The position numbers and the translations under genes were made by a program. Under the pieces are notes generated by a model, which had not been told where the DNA came from, searched no databases, and was given only the letters and a program-made list of their open reading frames with translations. A stretch of 59,179 nucleotides of DNA from an uncultured Clostridia bacterium. Lineage in GTDB: Bacteria > Bacillota > Clostridia > TANB77 > CAG-508. The stretch is from the NCBI GenBank assembly GCA_944387425.1, contig CALXEV010000006.1, positions 1 to 59,179 on the forward strand, given 5' to 3'. This document shows, in pieces, positions 25,034-33,801 of this stretch. Position 1 is the first letter of the stretch; the number at the start of each line of letters is the position of its first letter.

Positions 25034-25048
25034 TTTCTTCACCCTTTC

Positions 25049-25924
25049 TTACTCAATATTTTGTATTTGTTCTCTAATGTCTTCTAGTATAGTTTTAATG
25101 GTTATTACATCATTTGTTATATCTAAATTATTTGATTTTGAACCAATTGTATTAGTTTCTCTATTCATCTCTTGTATTAGAAAATCCATCTTTTTTCCTG
25201 TTGGTTCATCGATGTTTATTAAGTTTCTTAATTGTGATATATGACTTTTTAATCTTGTAACTTCTTCTTCAATAGAGCATTTATCTGCATATATTACAAC
25301 TTCTTGCATTAATCTTGCCTTGTCTAATTCATCTGTTTTAAGTAAATCTTTAATTCTTGCTTCTAATTTTACTACATATTCTTCAATAAGTCCAGTAGAT
25401 AGCTGTAAAATCTCATTTGTCTTTATTTCTATTTGATCAATTTTGTTTAAAATATCAACAGAAATTTTAGCTCCTTCTTTTTTTCTCATCTCAATTAATT
25501 GATCTGTAGCTTCTTTAAGAACCTGTAATAATTCTTGTTTTATTTCATCTTCATTTATATCGTTTTTGATTGTTAAAACATCTGGCATTTTTGTAATTTC
25601 TGTAACATTTATTTCTGTTGATAAATTTTCTTCTTCAGCTAGTTTTTTTAGACTTTCTATATAAAACTTTGCAAGTTCTGTATTAATTTTTATATTATTT
25701 CCGTCTTTTCCGTAATTTTCAAATGTTATTGTAATATCGATTTTTCCCCTTTTGATTTTTGAAATAATATATTTTCTAACCTCATCTTCTAAATAACTTA
25801 TTATTCGTGGTAATTTAATATTTACATCAATATATTTGTGGTTTACAGCTTTTATCTCTATTTGATACTCTCTAGAATTTATACATAAACTACTTTTTCC
25901 GTATCCTGTCATGCTTTTAATCAT
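25049..25924 (-). CDS. yicC: YicC/YloC-family endoribonuclease
   Basis: A 291-residue protein. It starts MIKSMTGYGKSS, then EIKAVNHKYIDVNIKLPR, typical of the YicC N-terminal domain; it ends with the family's C-terminal NTIGSKSNNLDITNDVI and IREQIQN. YicC-like proteins are endoribonucleases in enteric bacteria; in Clostridia the role is less tested. Overlaps the preceding membrane gene by ATGA. Confidence 0.93.
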   Translation of the reverse strand: MIKSMTGYGKSSLCINSREYQIEIKAVNHKYIDVNIKLPRIISYLEDEVRKYIISKIKRGKIDITITFENYGKDGNNIKINTELAKFYIESLKKLAEEENLSTEINVTEITKMPDVLTIKNDINEDEIKQELLQVLKEATDQLIEMRKKEGAKISVDILNKIDQIEIKTNEILQLSTGLIEEYVVKLEARIKDLLKTDELDKARLMQEVVIYADKCSIEEEVTRLKSHISQLRNLINIDEPTGKKMDFLIQEMNRETNTIGSKSNNLDITNDVITIKTILEDIREQIQNIE

Positions 25925-26481
25925 TTTATTTTTTCCTCTTCTTTGTTATTTTTTGTTGTTTCTGTTTTTTTATTTCTTCTTCTAGTAACTTTTTTTACAG
26001 GTTCTTCTTTTACAATTTCTTTTATGTCACTTAATCTATTTAATAATTCTTGTTTTTCTCTTGTATATAATACAGCTGATTTAAGCATATAGTATATTGC
26101 AAATAAGTATGAACCAATTAATACATATGTCTGTGTACTACATCCAAATAATTTTGGCATATGTCTAATTAATAAAGTAAATGTTGCTAACACTAAAAAT
26201 TCTGTTCCGTATATTGCTGTAATTCCATTGTCTTTTTTATATGCTACTTCTATGATAAATATACCAATTAGTAAAAACACTAAACTTGATACATTTATAT
26301 AATTAAGTAATATTTCTTGACTTACTGTTTCGTATAATATGTTAAAAAACATAAAATATATCATAATCATTGATGAATAAGCTAAATTTGCTAATACATC
26401 ACCTGTTACATAACTATTTAGTTTATCAACAGCTTCTTTTAATCTATTTTTCTTTTTTTCTTTTGCATTTTCCTTTTTCAT
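25921..26481 (-). CDS. membrane protein with lysine-rich ends, hypothetical
   Basis: A 186-residue protein with four hydrophobic helices (about residues 35-57, 62-83, 90-110 and 115-135) between basic tails (KENAKEKKKNRLKEA at the start; VKKVTRRRNKKTETTKNNK near the end). The start has AAAAGGGG before ATG. I do not recognise the family. It is coupled to yicC (4-bp overlap) and lies 19 bp after rsmE, so it is part of that operon. Confidence 0.65.
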   Translation of the reverse strand: MKKENAKEKKKNRLKEAVDKLNSYVTGDVLANLAYSSMIMIYFMFFNILYETVSQEILLNYINVSSLVFLLIGIFIIEVAYKKDNGITAIYGTEFLVLATFTLLIRHMPKLFGCSTQTYVLIGSYLFAIYYMLKSAVLYTREKQELLNRLSDIKEIVKEEPVKKVTRRRNKKTETTKNNKEEEKIK

Positions 26482-26500
26482 ATGAACCCCTTTTCTATTT

Positions 26501-27253
26501 TTAACTTTCAAATTCGTACATAATTATACCTAAAACATTTAATGCAACAGTTTCAGTTCTTAAAATCCTTTTTCCAAGAGTTACAATTTTTGCACCATTT
26601 TGTTTTAATAACTCTACTTCATTTTCTTCAAGACCACCCTCAGGTCCAATTACAACGGCTATTTTTATTTCTGGATGTTCTTTCATATTATTCTTTAGTT
26701 GTAGTAATTCTGTTTTTAATTTATTTTTTTGTTCATTTTCATAACATACAATTACAATATCATATTGTGTAATTCGTTTTGCTAGTTCATCGATTTTTGT
26801 TACATTAGCTATTTGTGGTATTATGTCTCTTCCTGATTGCTTTGCTGCACTTTCAGCTATTTTTTGCCATCTTTCTATTTTTTTATTTTCACTTTTTTCA
26901 TCGATTTTAACTACACATCTTTTCATTTTTAATGGAATTATAGCATTTGCACCTAATTCTACAGATTTTTGAATTATTAATTCCATTTTATCAAATTTAG
27001 GTAAACCTTGATATATGTCTATTTTTATATTATTGTCTCCAACTTGTATTTTATCTATTTTGTGAGTAGCTATAATATTGTCATTGATTTTAAATATTTT
27101 ACATTTATAAACATTTCCTGTATCTTCATTACAAATTTCTAATATGTCTCCAACTTGTTTTCTTAATACATTTTTTATGTGAATTATGTCTTCTCCTATT
27201 ATGTTTATTTCTTTTTCACTTTCTTGTTCTTTTTTCACAAAAAACCTTGGCAT
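26501..27253 (-). CDS. rsmE: 16S rRNA m3U1498 methyltransferase
   Basis: RsmE methylates U1498 in 16S rRNA using SAM. The 250-residue SPOUT enzyme has the N-terminal PUA-like domain (VKKEQESEKEINIIGEDIIHI, HIKNVLRKQVGD), QKSVELGANAIIP, and the knot IGPEGGLEENEVELLKQNGA and LGKRILRTETVALNVLGII. It is the first gene of the operon towards yicC-remA-rpoZ, with its own promoter. Confidence 0.96.
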   Translation of the reverse strand: MPRFFVKKEQESEKEINIIGEDIIHIKNVLRKQVGDILEICNEDTGNVYKCKIFKINDNIIATHKIDKIQVGDNNIKIDIYQGLPKFDKMELIIQKSVELGANAIIPLKMKRCVVKIDEKSENKKIERWQKIAESAAKQSGRDIIPQIANVTKIDELAKRITQYDIVIVCYENEQKNKLKTELLQLKNNMKEHPEIKIAVVIGPEGGLEENEVELLKQNGAKIVTLGKRILRTETVALNVLGIIMYEFES

Positions 27254-27275
27254 TCTTTTCTCCTTTAATGTATAT

Positions 27276-27304
27276 ATTATATTACACTTTCAAATAAATA
27301 TCAA
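27276..27304 (-). promoter_or_regulatory. promoter of the rsmE-yicC operon
   Basis: TTGATA (27299-27304), 17 bp and TATAAT (27276-27281) on the minus strand, with the rsmE ATG about 20 bp downstream. Confidence 0.7.
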
Positions 27305-27324
27305 GTGTTTTTTTATAACAAAGC

Positions 27325-27439
27325 TTGCAATTAACATAATTATATGATATAATTGTCAATGTCTAATATTGTATATCGTAGTTATACTTTCAGACTATTC
27401 ATTATTAGAATTTCTGAAGGTTACTACGAAACCTTCAGA
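27325..27439 (+). promoter_or_regulatory. promoter and leader hairpin of the 27466 gene
   Basis: TTGCAA (27325-27330), 17 bp and TATAAT (27348-27353) on the plus strand. The leader carries a 10-bp perfect stem, TCTGAAGGTT (27413-27422) and AACCTTCAGA (27430-27439), about 25 nt before the start codon. Confidence 0.7.
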
Positions 27440-27465
27440 AGATATTTAAACTGGAGGTTAACATT

Positions 27466-27777
27466 ATGTTATCAGTTCCTAAAAATGCTTTTCCTTTCTT
27501 TTGGAGTAAGAAAAAGCCGCCAACCACGTTATATTTGAAAAGTGAATGTGAAGGGTGCTTTGGAGAACTCTATACACTTACATCTTTACCAAGTCTGAAT
27601 GGAATGGTGCTTACTCTTGAAGATAGTGATGAAGTAAATGCCTACTACAATGTTTCAGCACGACCTGATTACATTTCTGAATTCCAAGAAAAATATCATC
27701 TTGCTGACATTACATACTACAATAGTCATCTTTTCAAAATAACATGGTTTGGTGATAATCCGCCACTTGGTATTTAA
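27466..27777 (+). CDS. hypothetical cassette protein, 103 residues
   Basis: A soluble protein with GGAGGT 7 nt before the ATG, starting MLSVPKNAFPFFWSKKK. Not recognised. Beta-rich character with SARPDYISEFQEKYHLADI and an aromatic end FKITWFGDNPPLGI. Less AT-rich than its neighbours. It is divergent from rsmE and convergent with the 27872 gene, with its own promoter, leader hairpin and terminator. One of several such autonomous units in the window. Confidence 0.6.
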   Translation: MLSVPKNAFPFFWSKKKPPTTLYLKSECEGCFGELYTLTSLPSLNGMVLTLEDSDEVNAYYNVSARPDYISEFQEKYHLADITYYNSHLFKITWFGDNPPLGI

Positions 27778-27790
27778 TATTTTAGGAACT

Positions 27791-27834
27791 AAAAAAGAAG
27801 CTTCACTATAAAAAATAGTGAAACTTCTTTTTTT
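27791..27834. terminator. terminator shared by convergent cassette genes
   Basis: AAAAGAAGCTTCACTAT and ATAGTGAAACTTCTTTT form a long stem with a short A-rich loop and a T-run on both strands. It ends the 27466 gene and could also end the 27872 gene. Confidence 0.85.
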
Positions 27835-27871
27835 CACATTCGTGTACTAATGTGATATAATGGTTGTTCGC

Positions 27872-28156
27872 TTATTCGGGTGATTTTGCGGTATTCTCAC
27901 CGCTGTTTTGGCTAGGAATAGCCTCGCCTTCGTCATACTCGCTCTTTTCAGAGCAACAGGCAGTATTGTCGTCTTCCTTGTCTTTGACGGTATTGGACAT
28001 CTCTTTGATTTTGTCCAATACTGCGGACACATCAGTATCCTTAGCATTTGCCATAGCAACAACAGTCAGGATTACACCAGAGGCAAACCCTACCAAAGGA
28101 CCTACAAGATAGACAACACCTGCTACTGCAAGTGCCTTGCCGAACATCTTCTTCAT
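27872..28156 (-). CDS. small membrane protein, hypothetical cassette gene
   Basis: A 94-residue protein with two hydrophobic stretches (residues 5-20 and 23-36: VAGVVYLVGPLVGFASGVIL) and a hydrophilic C-terminal half rich in Asp, Glu, Ser. GGAGAG precedes the ATG. No family recognised. It is more GC-rich than the genes around it and has a consensus promoter (TTGACA-17-TAAAAT) and leader hairpin. A membrane stress or holin-like role is conceivable but unsupported. Confidence 0.55.
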   Translation of the reverse strand: MKKMFGKALAVAGVVYLVGPLVGFASGVILTVVAMANAKDTDVSAVLDKIKEMSNTVKDKEDDNTACCSEKSEYDEGEAIPSQNSGENTAKSPE

Positions 28157-28184
28157 AGTTTACTCTCCTTTTATTTATTTGCAA

Positions 28185-28268
28185 GTTGAATGTACACCTT
28201 CAACATTTGCCAGAGTATTCATACAAGAAAATTAATAATATTTTATCATTTTTAGGTTGTTCTGTCAA
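28185..28268 (-). promoter_or_regulatory. promoter and leader hairpin of the 27872 gene
   Basis: TTGACA (28263-28268), 17 bp and TAAAAT (28240-28245) on the minus strand. GTTGAA and TTCAAC (28185-28190 and 28199-28204) form a leader stem. Confidence 0.7.
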
Positions 28269-28270
28269 CT

Positions 28271-29236
28271 TTATTGTAACCATTCGGGATTTGCTAAATA
28301 CCAATCTATAGTTTTTACAATTCCATCTTCAAATTTTGTTTTTGGAGACCATCCAAGTTCAGCTCTTATTTTACTTGGATCTATTGCATATCTGTAATCA
28401 TGTCCTTTTCTATCTTCAACATATTCAATTAAATCTTCAGATTTTCCAAGACGTTTTAATATCAATTTAACAATATCTATGTTTCTCTTTTCATTGTGTC
28501 CACCAATATTATATCTTTCTCCTGCAACACCATTATGGAATACTAAATCAATTGCCTCACAGTGGTCTTCTACATATAACCAATCTCTTATATTTTTTCC
28601 TGTACCATATACAGGTAGTTTTTGATTGTTTAATGCTAGTTTTATCATATGTGGTATTAGTTTTTCATTATGTTGATATGGTCCATAGTTATTTGAGCAG
28701 TTTGTTACATTTACATTCATTTTATATGTTGTATGATATGCAAATGCTATTAAATCAGAACTTGCTTTTGATGCTGAATATGGGCTACTTGGTTGGATTG
28801 GAGATTTCTCTGTGAAATATCCTTCTTCTCCTAACGCTCCATATACTTCATCTGTTGAAATATGTACAAATTTATTTTCTGAACCTTCTCCCCATGCTCT
28901 TTTTGCAGTTTCTAATAATGTATGTGTTCCCATTACATTTGTTTTAGTAAATACAAATGGATTTTTTATACTATTATCTACATGTGATTCAGCTGCAAAG
29001 TGTATAACACCATTTATATCATATTCCTTAAAAATTTCTTGCATTTTTTCAAAATCACATATATCTGCTTGTATAAAAGTTATTTTATCTTTTACTTTAT
29101 TTAAATTTGCTAGATTTCCTGCATATGTTAATTTATCTACTACTACTACTTTATAGTTTGGATGTTTATTTACAAAATATTCTGCAAAATTTGCTCCTAT
29201 AAATCCTGCTGCTCCTGTTACTAATATATTTTTCAT
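28271..29236 (-). CDS. rfbB: dTDP-glucose 4,6-dehydratase
   Basis: The second step of dTDP-L-rhamnose synthesis. The 321-residue SDR enzyme starts MKNILVTGAAGFIGANFAEY (ATG behind AAAGGAG; the longer frame is not used). It has the NAD-binding TGAAGFIG, HFAAESHVD, STDEVYG, and YSASKASSD with the catalytic Tyr-Lys. It is the last gene of rfbD-rfbA-rfbC-rfbB. Confidence 0.96.
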   Translation of the reverse strand: MKNILVTGAAGFIGANFAEYFVNKHPNYKVVVVDKLTYAGNLANLNKVKDKITFIQADICDFEKMQEIFKEYDINGVIHFAAESHVDNSIKNPFVFTKTNVMGTHTLLETAKRAWGEGSENKFVHISTDEVYGALGEEGYFTEKSPIQPSSPYSASKASSDLIAFAYHTTYKMNVNVTNCSNNYGPYQHNEKLIPHMIKLALNNQKLPVYGTGKNIRDWLYVEDHCEAIDLVFHNGVAGERYNIGGHNEKRNIDIVKLILKRLGKSEDLIEYVEDRKGHDYRYAIDPSKIRAELGWSPKTKFEDGIVKTIDWYLANPEWLQ

Positions 29237-29253
29237 TTTGTTTTTCTCCTTTA

Positions 29254-29832
29254 TTATAAATTTTTGAATAAATCTGTTTCTTTTAATTCTTTTAATGATG
29301 GCCATTTAGCATCTTTTTCAGATGTTAATAAATCTTCTGGTTTTAAATCTCCCATTGGCCATTCTATTCCTACATCTGGGTCATCAAATTTTAGTCCGCC
29401 TTCTGCACTATGATTATATATATCATCACATTTGTATGCAAATTCTGCTTCATCTGATAATACTAAGAATCCATGTGCAAATCCTCTTGGAATCATGAAC
29501 ATTTTCTTATTTTCTTCTGAAAGTACAACACCTTCCCATTTTCCATATGTTTTACTTCCAGGACGTAAATCAACTGCTACATCAAATACTTCTCCTTTAA
29601 TACATCTTACAAGTTTTGCTTGTGTATTTTCTTTTTGGAAATGAAGCCCTCTTAAAACTCCTTTTTTTGATTTTGATTGGTTGTCTTGAACAAAGTTATA
29701 ATTTAGTCCAATTTCTTCAAAATCTGCTTTACTATATGTTTCCATGAAATATCCTCTATTGTCTCCAAATACAGTTGGTTCAATTATACATACACCTTCT
29801 ATTGATGTGTCTATTCTCTTGAATTTACCCAT
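29254..29832 (-). CDS. rfbC: dTDP-4-dehydrorhamnose 3,5-epimerase
   Basis: A 192-residue cupin-like epimerase, third step of dTDP-rhamnose synthesis. Marker segments: DNRGYFMETYSKADF, VQDNQSKSKKGVLRGLHFQ (catalytic His), GEVFDVAVDLRPGSKTYGKW, and FMIPRGFAHGFLVLSDEAEF. It lies 17 bp upstream of rfbB in transcription order. Confidence 0.96.
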   Translation of the reverse strand: MGKFKRIDTSIEGVCIIEPTVFGDNRGYFMETYSKADFEEIGLNYNFVQDNQSKSKKGVLRGLHFQKENTQAKLVRCIKGEVFDVAVDLRPGSKTYGKWEGVVLSEENKKMFMIPRGFAHGFLVLSDEAEFAYKCDDIYNHSAEGGLKFDDPDVGIEWPMGDLKPEDLLTSEKDAKWPSLKELKETDLFKNL

Positions 29833-29855
29833 TACTATTCTTCCTTTCTAAAATA

Positions 29856-30746
29856 TTATTCTTCACCAAATTTATCTTCTGCTACATCTTTTAAGTATTT
29901 ACCATAGTCTGTTTTCATATACTTATCTGCTAATTTTGATAATTCTTCAGCTGAAATCCAACCTTTATCAAATGCAATTTCTTCAGGGCAACAAATTTGT
30001 AATCCTTGTCTTTTTTGTATTGTTTGAACGAAACTTGCTGTTTCAATTAAAGCATCATGTGTTCCTGTATCAAACCATGTCATACCTCTTCCTAGTTTTT
30101 CTACTTTAAGTTGTCCACGTTTCATATATTCTTCATTAACTGTTGTTATTTCTAGTTCTCCTCTTGCTGATGGTTTAACCTTTTTTGCAATTTCAATTAC
30201 TTCGTTTGTATAGAAATATAATCCAGGTACTGCATAATTTGATTTTGGTTCTGCTGGTTTTTCTTCTATAGAAACTGCATTACCTTTTTCATCTATTTCT
30301 ACAACTCCATATGCTCTTGGGTCTTTAACATAATAACCAAATATTGTTGCTTCATTTTCTCTTTCATTTGCTTGTTTTAATTTTTCTGCCAAGTGTTCTC
30401 CATAGAACATATTGTCTCCTAATATCATTGCAACATTATCTTCTCCTATGAAGTCTTCTCCTATTATAAATGCTTCTGCAAGTCCATTTGGTTTTTCTTG
30501 TATTTTATACTCAAATTTCATTCCCCATTGACTTCCATCACCTAATAGAGTTTTGAATGTTTCTGAATCTCTTGGTGTTGTTATTATTAATACTTCTCTT
30601 ATATCAGATTGCATTAATATTGATAATGGATAATATATCATTGGCTTGTCATATACTGGCATTATTTGTTTTGATATAGCAAGTGTTAGTGGATATAGTC
30701 TTGTTCCGCTTCCTCCTGCTAATATAATTCCTTTTCTATTTTTCAT
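29856..30746 (-). CDS. rfbA: glucose-1-phosphate thymidylyltransferase
   Basis: First step of dTDP-rhamnose synthesis: dTTP plus glucose-1-phosphate. The 296-residue enzyme has GIILAGGSGTRLYPLT, KPMIYYPLSILM, ILGDNMFYG, and TWFDTGTHD. It follows rfbD, separated by a REP-like repeat pair (30773-30842). Confidence 0.97.
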   Translation of the reverse strand: MKNRKGIILAGGSGTRLYPLTLAISKQIMPVYDKPMIYYPLSILMQSDIREVLIITTPRDSETFKTLLGDGSQWGMKFEYKIQEKPNGLAEAFIIGEDFIGEDNVAMILGDNMFYGEHLAEKLKQANERENEATIFGYYVKDPRAYGVVEIDEKGNAVSIEEKPAEPKSNYAVPGLYFYTNEVIEIAKKVKPSARGELEITTVNEEYMKRGQLKVEKLGRGMTWFDTGTHDALIETASFVQTIQKRQGLQICCPEEIAFDKGWISAEELSKLADKYMKTDYGKYLKDVAEDKFGEE

Positions 30747-30772
30747 ATTTTTTACTTCCTTTCATTTTAACT

Positions 30773-30842
30773 TTTGGCAATTGGTACCGGTTCTTTTTTG
30801 CAATTTTTTTATTTTTGGCATTTGGTACCGGTTCTTTTTTGT
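30773..30842 (-). repeat. REP-like repeat, two units, between rfbD and rfbA
   Basis: Two copies of a unit that reads GCAAAAAAGAACCGGTACC on the minus strand, followed by AATTGCC or AAATGCC, separated by an A/T-rich spacer. Each contains the symmetric cores ACCGGT and GGTACC. The same unit recurs at 33880 and 56152. Confidence 0.75.
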
Positions 30843-31715
30843 CTATATTCCTAATTTTTTAGCTTCTGCTAAATATCTCTTTAGTCCATCTTTCCAATCA
30901 GGAACATTAATTCCATATTTTTTTAGTTTTTCTTTTGACATTTGTGAATTGTATGGTCTTTTAGCTTGTGTAACTTTCATCATTTCAATATATTCTTCTG
31001 TTGTTACAGGATTTACTTTGCAAGATATACCTTGTTCAGCAAGTATTTCTTTTGTAAAGTCATACCAAGTTGTATATCCTTCATTTGTTGCATTATATAC
31101 ACCATAAGGAATTTTCTTGTCAATTGCTTGATATATTATTTCTGTTAAATCTTTTGCATATGTTGGACTTCCATGTTGGTCTGATACTACATTTATTTCA
31201 TCTCTTGTTGAACCTAATTTTGTCATTGTTTTTACAAAATTATTTCCTCCTACACCATATAGCCAAGCTGTTCTAAATATGTAATATTCATCCATATTAG
31301 CTTTAATTCCTTCTTCACCATGTAGTTTTGTTTTTCCATATACTGTTACAGGTGCTTTTGGGTCATCTTCTTTATAGTCTTTAGAAACATCTAAATCTCC
31401 ACCAAATACATAGTCTGTTGAGATATGTACCAATTTTGCTCCAGTAGATTTTGCAGCTTTTGCTAAATTTGTTGGACCATCTCCATTGATTTTATCTGCA
31501 AGCTCATAATTTTCTTCTGCTTTATCTACAGCTGTATATGCTGCACAATTTATTATATATTCTGGTTTAGTTTTCATTACATAATCCATTACTGCTTTTT
31601 CATTTGTTATATCAAGTTCTGCTACATCTGTTGCTATTATTTCATTTCCTTCAGCAAACTTTTCTTTTACTTCTTTAGCTAACATTCCATTAGCTCCTGT
31701 TACTAATATTTTCAT
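30843..31715 (-). CDS. rfbD: dTDP-4-dehydrorhamnose reductase
   Basis: Last step of dTDP-rhamnose synthesis. The 290-residue SDR enzyme has MKILVTGANGMLAKEV, AAYTAVDKAE, STDYVFGG and YGKTKLHGE (Tyr-Lys catalytic pair). It is first in the operon, with a promoter at 31746. Rhamnose is used in cell-wall polysaccharides; no glycosyltransferases follow directly here. Confidence 0.95.
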   Translation of the reverse strand: MKILVTGANGMLAKEVKEKFAEGNEIIATDVAELDITNEKAVMDYVMKTKPEYIINCAAYTAVDKAEENYELADKINGDGPTNLAKAAKSTGAKLVHISTDYVFGGDLDVSKDYKEDDPKAPVTVYGKTKLHGEEGIKANMDEYYIFRTAWLYGVGGNNFVKTMTKLGSTRDEINVVSDQHGSPTYAKDLTEIIYQAIDKKIPYGVYNATNEGYTTWYDFTKEILAEQGISCKVNPVTTEEYIEMMKVTQAKRPYNSQMSKEKLKKYGINVPDWKDGLKRYLAEAKKLGI

Positions 31716-31745
31716 AATTTACCTCCAAATATTTTTTCCTCGTTT

Positions 31746-31774
31746 ATAATATCATTAAAACTAAAAAAGTACAA
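31746..31774 (-). promoter_or_regulatory. promoter of the rfbDACB operon
   Basis: TTGTAC (31769-31774), 17 bp and TATTAT (31746-31751) on the minus strand, 31 bp upstream of the rfbD ATG. Confidence 0.6.
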
Positions 31775-31871
31775 GACTTTTCCTGTACTTTTTAGAATTT
31801 TAGGTTTTTTTAAATATTTCACCATTATTTTAAGAAAAAAACTGGGTAGAAGAATAATTCTTCTACCCAGC
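31764..31871 (-). terminator. two tandem terminators after the MazF-like operon
   Basis: CTGGGTAGAAGAAT and ATTCTTCTACCCAG (31843-31871) form a 14-bp stem, 15 bp after the operon's stop. A second stem (AAAAAGTACA/TGTACTTTTT, 31764-31793) follows and overlaps the -35 of rfbD. Together they insulate the rfb operon. Confidence 0.8.
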
Positions 31872-31885
31872 AAATGTTATCTTTT

Positions 31886-33025
31886 TTACGAGTTATTGAA
31901 CTTTTTTGCAAACATCTTGATTATAGATACGATACTAATTTTAGAACATTGTTTCTTCAAGTCCGGATAATTCTGAGCCCAGTTGTCAAATATCCTTTTC
32001 AGTAAATTTCTTAAATTTTTACTGTCACTTTCATCATACATTTCAGGATTCTCTGAAATGATTTGAGAAATCAGATTATTATATGTTATTTTTTCAAGAT
32101 GTATCCCAACCTCAAACGCTTTTCTTAGTGTAATTACATTATTAGGCATTCCTATGTTTGCCAAGAATGAATGTAATTGACCATCGAGATCTACATTTGG
32201 TTTGATTTTCTCTAGGGCAGGTCCAATGATTTCTTGAAGTGCTAATTCCTCATTAGAGCTTTTTGGGCAATTACTTTCTTCTGCTTTTGAACTAAAATCA
32301 AAAGTTATAGCAATCTGATTTAATAGCTCTTTAAGAAATTCAGGCTCAACTTTTCCTAAAACCTTGTCGAGTCTTCTAGGGTTAACATATTTAGACATTT
32401 CTAATAAAACGGTGACATCACTATTTTCAAGTATATTAAACGAATTACTATCGATATTGCTAGATTCCTTATCGATTGGAACTAGAAATAACGATCCATC
32501 AGTAGAAATATTGCATACAATAGCATATCCTCTACTGTCACTCATTTCGCCAATAGGATGCTTTCCAAAGTTTACTTGAACAACATCCCCTACAGAAACA
32601 TTTTTGACACGTAATTCGCTTGAGTTGGAATTAGAGTATGAGATTTCAGTAATCATTGTCCAAATATACTTCTGGATTTCTTCACTAGACATACCATGGC
32701 TCATTGCCCAAACAATAGTTTTGATAAATTTCTCGTTAAGCAAATTTTCAATATCTTTGTCAAAAAACTTAACAACTCTATCATTTTCGTTAAGTTCTGA
32801 TTTTTCTTGATTGGTCGTATTATCAACAGAAATAGATTCAATAACAAAGTGTTTGTCAATCACTCCAATAATTGTATCTATCACATCATTATTGACATCT
32901 TTGGCTGTTATAACTCCTTTTTCGAAGTCAATATGCAACCGACATGAAATTTCGTTAATTTCCTTAAGCAAGCTAGCAATAGACTCACTTTTCCATTTTT
33001 CGATTTTAAAAATCACTGTATCCAT
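31886..33025 (-). CDS. MazF/PemK-like domain protein with extensions, second operon gene
   Basis: A 379-residue soluble protein. Residues 1-68 form a small alpha/beta domain (VIFKIEKWKSESIASLLKEI) resembling the start of the upstream gene's protein. Residues about 141-245 look like a MazF/PemK fold: VSVGDVVQVNFG, RGYAIVCNI, FLVPIDKES and RRLDKVLGKVEPEFLKELL. A helical C-terminus follows. Conserved MazF catalytic residues are only partly evident, so it may be inactive or act as a partner of the upstream gene. It starts 18 bp after the upstream stop, with GGAGG. Composition is less AT-rich than eno or rfbD. Novel pairing. Confidence 0.55.
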   Translation of the reverse strand: MDTVIFKIEKWKSESIASLLKEINEISCRLHIDFEKGVITAKDVNNDVIDTIIGVIDKHFVIESISVDNTTNQEKSELNENDRVVKFFDKDIENLLNEKFIKTIVWAMSHGMSSEEIQKYIWTMITEISYSNSNSSELRVKNVSVGDVVQVNFGKHPIGEMSDSRGYAIVCNISTDGSLFLVPIDKESSNIDSNSFNILENSDVTVLLEMSKYVNPRRLDKVLGKVEPEFLKELLNQIAITFDFSSKAEESNCPKSSNEELALQEIIGPALEKIKPNVDLDGQLHSFLANIGMPNNVITLRKAFEVGIHLEKITYNNLISQIISENPEMYDESDSKNLRNLLKRIFDNWAQNYPDLKKQCSKISIVSIIKMFAKKFNNS

Positions 33026-33043
33026 TACTATTTTATCCTCCAG

Positions 33044-33724
33044 TTAATTATTTCTTTTAAGATCAAGTGTAATATCGATAATTTTTTGAACTTCATCCAT
33101 AAACTCTGGAGTCATTCTACCAATATATTTTCTCAATCTCTTTTTGTCAATACATTGGATATGGTCTGCTTCAATCAAGCCAGTGAGTTTTTTTCCAAAA
33201 TGATTAGGGTTAAAGTCTAACATATTATTTTCTGAAAATTCAACCATTAACTTAGACATGCCCCATTTTTGAATCTGACTAGTACATGGTAAAACAACAG
33301 TGTATCTAGAATTGGTGTTTATATCTTCATTTTCGACAACTATAACTGGTCTTAATTTTCCTTCATGCCATTGATTTGGTCCATTAAAATCAGAATAATC
33401 AATCCAACACCAAAACACTTGTCCACGCTTTACATTTGGGAACAATAAGTCATTACCAATTAAAGCATTGTCTGGCAGTGGCTCATTGTTAGAGTTATTA
33501 GATTTTTCGTCTTCCAATGTCTCTAACCATTTAACATCACACGGAAAGTTCTGTACAGAAATAATCTCGATATTATCTAGTAATTCTTTGAAAAGCTCAT
33601 CTGAAACTTTACCATATAGTGAAATGGTATGGTTTGAAACATACTTTTTTCCAGAATGGTTAGATAATATCTTAGTTATCCGAACAATGTCTACATCTTT
33701 AACTTTTAGCTGTAACAAATGCAT
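33044..33724 (-). CDS. PemK/MazF-like toxin candidate, first operon gene
   Basis: A 226-residue protein starting MHLLQLKVKDVDIVRITKIL (ATG behind AAAGGAGG). Residues 1-63 are a small alpha/beta domain also seen in the downstream gene; residues about 99-226 match PemK/MazF endoribonucleases: VKRGQVFWCWIDY, LRPVIVVENED, VVLPCTSQIQKWG and KRLRKYIGRMTPEFMDEVQ. MazF enzymes cut mRNA at short motifs. No RHH or AbrB antitoxin precedes it, which is unusual for mazEF. A promoter and leader hairpin lie upstream. Confidence 0.65.
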   Translation of the reverse strand: MHLLQLKVKDVDIVRITKILSNHSGKKYVSNHTISLYGKVSDELFKELLDNIEIISVQNFPCDVKWLETLEDEKSNNSNNEPLPDNALIGNDLLFPNVKRGQVFWCWIDYSDFNGPNQWHEGKLRPVIVVENEDINTNSRYTVVLPCTSQIQKWGMSKLMVEFSENNMLDFNPNHFGKKLTGLIEADHIQCIDKKRLRKYIGRMTPEFMDEVQKIIDITLDLKRNN

Positions 33725-33801
33725 ATCCTCCTTTGAGTTTTGTCGTATCAAATTTTTAATAGCTTATAAAAAATACCTCCTTTTGATAACATTTCTTGAT
33801 T

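Noticed and set aside
27908-28189. Plus-strand ORF of 93 residues over the 27872 gene
   Set aside because: It lacks a promoter and ribosome binding site, while the minus-strand gene has all signals.
30773-30842. Promoter or attenuator between rfbD and rfbA
   Set aside because: No -35/-10 pair is visible and the sequence is explained by the repeat found at two other places.
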